Shown in pieces: positions 7,465-10,731 of a stretch of DNA of 10,731 nucleotides. The notes beneath the pieces are model-generated. The model did not search any database and was not told where the DNA came from. It was given only the letters and a program-made list of their open reading frames with translations. The first letter of the stretch is position 1. The number at the start of each line of letters is the position of its first letter. Position numbers and translations under genes: made by a program. The stretch covers positions 1-10,731 of the forward strand of contig CAIJKT010000386.1 of NCBI GenBank assembly GCA_903821255.1. The letters are read 5' to 3'. The stretch comes from an uncultured Lentisphaeria bacterium. GTDB taxonomy: Bacteria > Verrucomicrobiota > Lentisphaeria > Victivallales > Victivallaceae.

Positions 7465-8526
7465 TTATTGTTTCTTCAATTTTTTATCGAGCCAATGATA
7501 AACGTAATCTCTGGCGCGATCCGGAAAACCGTGATTGCCGGGATAGATGTGGTAATGAACATTTTCCGGGACTCCGGCCTGTTGATAGAATTTATATATA
7601 CCGTCCCAGGTTTCCTGCATTACCTCAAGTCCGCCTTCGTGTCCGGAATTGGAAGTTGCTCCAGAATACAGAAGGTTGCGCGGACAAACCAGACTCATGA
7701 TATCGGCAAAATTGACCGGATTTGGAATTGATGCATTCGCCATGTAATTCCGGAATTTCGGAATATAGCAGTATACCGGCGGCCGGTCTTTGACCAGTTC
7801 CGCCGGCAGCGGCAGCCGTGACCAGTGTTCCAGATATTTCCGGAAGACCGTACAGCCGCCGTTGGTGACCACCGCTTTGAGCCGGTCGTCAAACCCGGCG
7901 GCAAAAACTGAACTGTGTCCGCCGAGCGAATGCCCGATCACTCCGATATTATTTTTATCGACGCAATCCAGTGAACAAAGATAATCGACCGCCAGAATAT
8001 TGTCCCAGATCGCTTTTCCTACCACCGACCATTCCGGATAGCGCTGGTAAAAGTTTGATGGTTCATACGGACGATGTCCGGGTTCTATTCTTTCGCCGTC
8101 ACTGTAAATATCCGGAGCTATAACTACATAACCGAGTTCGGCCAGATGTTTGGCGTAGGCGCGGCCGGAAAAAAATTCCAGCGGCAGCGCCCGGATGTTT
8201 TCCGGGGCATTCGCCATATGCGTTTCGAGATTATCAACAACAATGTCTTTACCACAACCGAAAGTCGTCGGATGCAGGCAGAGCATGGCCGGTGCCTTGT
8301 CTTTCAAACCATGCGGCACCAGCAGCCAGGCATAGATGACATCGTCCGGATAATCCGCATCGGCGGAGAACGCAATTTTTATGCGGTCGAACTTCTCCTG
8401 CTTTTCGGTAACGACGATACGCGGCGCGAACGCCGGGCGGCGTACCGGAAAATTCCCGATCAGCGCCAGCCACCTTTCGCGGATTTCCTGCTGTTGTTTC
8501 AATAGATCATTTGAAATCGAATTCAT
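7465..8526 (-). CDS. Alpha/beta hydrolase (dienelactone hydrolase / acetyl-xylan-esterase-like)
   Basis: The protein has 353 residues from the ATG at 8526. A further in-frame ATG at 8565 would add 13 residues, but it lacks a Shine-Dalgarno. ATG 8526 has AGGA 12 bases upstream, a loose match, so the start is uncertain. The nucleophile elbow is GHSLGG (198-203, S200), the catalytic histidine is in GNHGFP (330-335, H332), and an oxyanion-type strand AMLCLHPTTFGCGKD spans about 80-94. This resembles planctomycete-type esterases annotated as dienelactone hydrolase or acetyl xylan esterase. The expected acid after the PRNLLYSGA strand (about 282-290) is not evident: the loop reads TSNSGHEGG, where only E297 could serve. 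No signal peptide is present, so it is probably cytoplasmic and removes an ester group from an imported sugar. It lies between the exported binding-type protein and the propeller gene. Confidence 0.8.
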   Translation of the reverse strand: MNSISNDLLKQQQEIRERWLALIGNFPVRRPAFAPRIVVTEKQEKFDRIKIAFSADADYPDDVIYAWLLVPHGLKDKAPAMLCLHPTTFGCGKDIVVDNLETHMANAPENIRALPLEFFSGRAYAKHLAELGYVVIAPDIYSDGERIEPGHRPYEPSNFYQRYPEWSVVGKAIWDNILAVDYLCSLDCVDKNNIGVIGHSLGGHSSVFAAGFDDRLKAVVTNGGCTVFRKYLEHWSRLPLPAELVKDRPPVYCYIPKFRNYMANASIPNPVNFADIMSLVCPRNLLYSGATSNSGHEGGLEVMQETWDGIYKFYQQAGVPENVHYHIYPGNHGFPDRARDYVYHWLDKKLKKQ

Positions 8527-8571
8527 TGGGATATTTATTCCTATGAGATGATTGATAGAAGTCATGAATAT

Positions 8572-9147
8572 TTATTTTTTACTGACCATCTCAAATTTCA
8601 CATCGTTTATCCAGAAAACAGTTCCCGGCCCCAATTTACCCAACGATAAGTATGGAACACGTACCTGATCCTTGTAATCATAAGCCGAGACAAACACTAT
8701 CTCCGCTTTTTGCCATTCATTCCCTTTTGCGTCAATCGCCAAGCAAGTATTATCGGCCAAGTCAGACCATGGTTTTTTATTCATGATTGCATTTACATAA
8801 ATCTTCCCCGGCTGTGAAATTTTATACATAAAAGAAATCTTGTACTTCTGGTTTTCTTTGACGCCTTCATAATAGAGAAAAGACAATTGAATAGCAGATG
8901 GCGAGGAATCTATTTTATTTTTCCCTATTTCTATTTTTGTTGCGCCTTTGATTTCTCCGGGAAGTTCAACTTCTGGATCAAAAGTCTTTTTTACATCAAC
9001 ATCACCTTCCGTATACCATCCCAGAATTTCTACCGCCTTTTCGGAATTAACACGCCACTGCGCCAAAACCTGATCCGCGTTTAACTCGCCGGTAACGGTT
9101 AAAAGAAACATAAGTCCCATATACAGCAAACAACAATTACGTCTCAT
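8572..9147 (-). CDS. Exported beta-sandwich protein, CBM4/9-like carbohydrate-binding domain
   Basis: The protein has 191 residues. Residues 1-24 look like a Sec signal peptide: basic RR at 2-3, a hydrophobic core at 7-20, and a plausible cleavage after LNA at 24. The cysteines at 5 and 6 are too early for a lipobox. The mature part is beta-rich and resembles a jelly-roll carbohydrate-binding module: KYKISFMYKI (101-110), GKIYVNAIM (114-122), the conserved-type GNEWQKAEIVFV (142-153) and TVFWINDVKFEMV (176-188). No catalytic residues or other domain are seen, so it is a stand-alone secreted binding-type protein whose ligand is unknown. GGGAGAG lies 6 bases before the ATG, and a good promoter is upstream. 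The next gene starts 45 bases after its stop (6 bases if the alternative start is used), so it probably heads the operon that ends at 6354. Confidence 0.65.
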   Translation of the reverse strand: MRRNCCLLYMGLMFLLTVTGELNADQVLAQWRVNSEKAVEILGWYTEGDVDVKKTFDPEVELPGEIKGATKIEIGKNKIDSSPSAIQLSFLYYEGVKENQKYKISFMYKISQPGKIYVNAIMNKKPWSDLADNTCLAIDAKGNEWQKAEIVFVSAYDYKDQVRVPYLSLGKLGPGTVFWINDVKFEMVSKK

Positions 9148-9186
9148 TTTATTCTCTCCCTTTACCCATATTGCATTTTTTTAGTT

Positions 9187-9215
9187 ATTATACCTGTTGT
9201 ATACACAATAAAACT
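9187..9215 (-). promoter_or_regulatory. Promoter of the 9147-6354 operon
   Basis: The - strand carries a perfect TATAAT at 9187-9192, 39 bases before the ATG at 9147, a suitable distance for transcription start. Seventeen bases upstream the -35 position (9210-9215) reads AGTTTT, a poor match to TTGACA, which suggests an activator or a weak promoter. The spacer is almost filled by the palindromic site at 9192-9208. Confidence 0.5.
9192..9208. promoter_or_regulatory. Operator-like palindromic site in the promoter spacer
   Basis: The site contains the perfect palindrome TGTATACA (9198-9205) within ACCTGT-TGTAT-ACACAA. The core GTATACAC fits the GTxTAxAC pattern known for HutC-type GntR regulators. 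It lies just upstream of the TATAAT, where a bound repressor would block RNA polymerase. A related sequence, ACCTGT-ACACAA without the middle five bases, lies at 9287-9298. Confidence 0.4.
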
Positions 9216-9275
9216 TGATGTATATATTATTCAACTTGAAGATTCATTTCCCTTTCATATTTTTACTTTTCTTTA

Positions 9276-9298
9276 CCAATATTGGAACCTGTACACAA
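9276..9298. promoter_or_regulatory. Second palindromic cluster in the 9148-9302 spacer
   Basis: CCAATATTGG at 9276-9285 is a perfect 10-base palindrome without a loop, so it is more like a protein-binding site than a terminator. It is followed at once by ACCTGTACACAA (9287-9298), which shares both half-site sequences with 9192-9208 and contains TGTACA. The cluster lies directly after the stop of the GH42-like gene. No T-tailed terminator for that gene is visible. Confidence 0.3.
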
Positions 9299-9302
9299 GT
9301 CA

Positions 9303-10619
9303 TCATGGCTTAGCGTTCATCAACGTTATCACTTCAACATCCATCGGCGGCACCGTTACACTAAACTCATTGCCCGCAAGTTGCCTGCCGCCGTAATAAG
9401 CGCGGGCAACCTGTCCGGCGGCAACTAATTTATTTTTAACCGTAAATGTTTTTGGTGCGAAGGTTTCGTTAAACAGGAAAATAAGCCGTTCATTGCTCCT
9501 GTTCCTCATAACAGTGACTGCATCTTTTTCTTTTTCCGGCAGTACTATGGAATCATCGCCATCAATATGATGGACGAAGAAATCCTCATACTGACTGACA
9601 ATACGGGATATATCGCTCAACGCTTTCCAGAACCGGCCATCGGCGAGTGGAGAATAGAATACCATCAAGCCGCCTGTACCGTCGGTTATCCGGCGGAACA
9701 GATTTACCCTGACTTTGCGAAGATCATACTGTTCACCATGTTCCCAGGAAACGATTTCGCTAGTAATTAGAGGAGTTGACGCGAGAATTTTTTTAGTGAG
9801 GGCAAGCTTTTCCAGTGGCCGATCATAACCGCAAACCATATAATCAACAACTTTGCCGAAGTAATTAAGATTAGAGCCAGCATGTTCGTGCATTTCCGGT
9901 TCTTCATAACCGGAGTACAGCATAACCATTGCATTGGGATTGGCCTTATGAATGAAATTTCTAATCATTGCAGCCATTGCGGCATTTCGCTGGCATTGAA
10001 AATCAACCCATTGCTCCTTGTAAAGCAAGCTGGCCTTAGTCTTGTTCACATTTGAAAGCTTATACTGCCGGGAAAATTCTCCCAGACAGCGTTCGCAAAA
10101 GCAAGCAGAGAAAGGCTTGAATACCGGCACTTCATGATCAATCATAAAACAGCGGTAATTTCGAGCAAGATCAGCAGTCCATTTTGCCATCTCTTTAGCA
10201 TAACCGCTTGCCGGATCAATAATATGGGACATGCAAATAATCTTATTCTGCGTTTCGCCTTTTAGATTAACGGCTTTGAATTGCGGATTACGGGATAGAT
10301 ATTCTTCAGCGCCTGGAAATATATTGATATAATTCGGGTCAAAAATATTCTGAGAATTGGTGAGGATCGCTTTCATGGGTTCAATTCCGCGATTTCGCAT
10401 AGCCGCCAAGTCCTGCTGAGAATAGATGATCATCCCAAATTCCTGTAAACCCTTAATGTTAAATCCAGCGTTCTTCCAGTTATCAAACATGAAGTCGCGT
10501 TCCTGGGGAGTAAGCCGGATCATCAGTAGCGAACCCGGTGTAGACCATTCCAGAATCACATATTTTCGTGGTTGTACGCCGTTGAGTTCGCCTAGCAGCC
10601 TGTCGGACTTTTTTTTCAA
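9303..10619 (-). CDS. GH42-like TIM-barrel glycoside hydrolase, 5' end probably damaged
   Basis: The 438 residues look like a (beta/alpha)8 barrel followed by a beta domain (about 355-438). A first barrel strand is visible at YVILEWSTPG (20-29). The segment FMIDHEVP (158-165) followed by the cysteine cluster C173-x-C175-x2-C178 mirrors GH42 beta-galactosidases, where the acid/base glutamate comes just before a zinc-binding CxCxxC; here E163 would be the acid/base. A nucleophile candidate is E288 in LITSEIVSWEHGE. No signal peptide is present. The only start covering the first strand is TTG 10619, without a Shine-Dalgarno; an ATG at 10626 with better context is out of frame across a run of eight A. 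The reading frame stays open upstream to 10673. An insertion-sequence gene starts 56 bases away in the opposite direction, so the native start may have been lost and this may be a pseudogene. Substrate unknown. Confidence 0.65.
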   Translation of the reverse strand: MKKKSDRLLGELNGVQPRKYVILEWSTPGSLLMIRLTPQERDFMFDNWKNAGFNIKGLQEFGMIIYSQQDLAAMRNRGIEPMKAILTNSQNIFDPNYINIFPGAEEYLSRNPQFKAVNLKGETQNKIICMSHIIDPASGYAKEMAKWTADLARNYRCFMIDHEVPVFKPFSACFCERCLGEFSRQYKLSNVNKTKASLLYKEQWVDFQCQRNAAMAAMIRNFIHKANPNAMVMLYSGYEEPEMHEHAGSNLNYFGKVVDYMVCGYDRPLEKLALTKKILASTPLITSEIVSWEHGEQYDLRKVRVNLFRRITDGTGGLMVFYSPLADGRFWKALSDISRIVSQYEDFFVHHIDGDDSIVLPEKEKDAVTVMRNRSNERLIFLFNETFAPKTFTVKNKLVAAGQVARAYYGGRQLAGNEFSVTVPPMDVEVITLMNAKP

Positions 10620-10664
10620 AGGCCATATAGCATGAAAATTGTGTAGTGATATATTACGATCAAA

Positions 10665-10669
10665 AAGGA
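10665..10669 (+). promoter_or_regulatory. Shine-Dalgarno of the transposase gene
   Basis: AAGGA lies 6 bases before the ATG at 10676, a normal spacing, and supports that start. Confidence 0.55.
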
Positions 10670-10675
10670 TTTACG

Positions 10676-10731
10676 ATGGGAGCGAAGTTTGTGAATGTGG
10701 ACCGGGACACGCCGATGATGTTTCCACCAGA
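10676..10731 (+). CDS. Transposase N-terminus, IS1182-type (cut by window end)
   Basis: Only 18 codons are inside the window. They read MGAKFVNVDRDTPMMFPP and match the style of IS1182-family (IS5/IS4-related DDE) transposases, which start with a KF-x-n-DR-x-TP-x-LLPP-like segment before a helical N-terminal domain. The start has AAGGA at a good distance. The left inverted repeat of the element should lie in roughly 10600-10665, but one end alone does not allow it to be recognised. The gene points away from the GH42-like gene, whose 5' end it adjoins. Confidence 0.65.
   Translation, partial: MGAKFVNVDRDTPMMFPP

Noticed and set aside
7146..7700. Open frame of 184 codons on the + strand spanning the propeller-esterase junction.
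   Set aside because: It is antisense to two clear genes and its translation is arginine- and proline-rich without motifs.

Overview
The window looks like part of a Gram-negative, carbohydrate-degrading bacterial chromosome. The mix of a CehA/McbA-type PHP hydrolase, a planctomycete-like alpha/beta hydrolase, a five-bladed-propeller glycosidase-like protein, a GH42-like protein and an IS1182-type transposase start fits the PVC group (Lentisphaerota, Kiritimatiellota, Verrucomicrobiota, Planctomycetota). That placement is inference from gene content only. No rRNA, tRNA or CRISPR array was seen.

Left part (about 1-3500), AT-rich. A class I SAM methyltransferase (65-787) and a 640-residue polytopic membrane protein (792-2714) lie 4 bases apart on the + strand. 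A second SAM methyltransferase (2748-3491, - strand) converges on them. This resembles the edge of a surface-glycan or glycolipid locus; the membrane protein has features compatible with a GT-C glycosyltransferase but is not identified.

Middle part (3623-9147), G+C-richer over genes 3623-8526, all on the - strand. Read in transcription order there are two tight units. The first is a secreted carbohydrate-binding-like protein (8572-9147), an alpha/beta hydrolase (7465-8526) and a propeller protein of the GH32/43/68/130 fold type (6354-7454), behind a promoter with a perfect TATAAT and an overlapping palindromic operator-like site near 9200. The second is a histidine phosphatase (5470-6126, strong Shine-Dalgarno) followed 8 bases later by a PHP-domain CehA/McbA-type hydrolase (3623-5461). 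The 227-base gap between the units holds an 8-bp-period ACAAAG repeat and a long-range inverted repeat.

Right part (9303-10731). A GH42-like TIM-barrel protein on the - strand (9303-10619) has no convincing start. It abuts the beginning of an outward-facing transposase gene (10676 onward, cut by the window end), so its 5' end was probably disrupted by an insertion sequence.

Taken together, genes 3623-10619 read as an uncharacterised glycan or glycoside catabolism locus: one exported binding-type protein, three probable cytoplasmic hydrolases for glycosidic and ester bonds, and two phosphoester-hydrolase-type enzymes. No transporter or regulator lies inside the window. The substrate cannot be read from the sequence.
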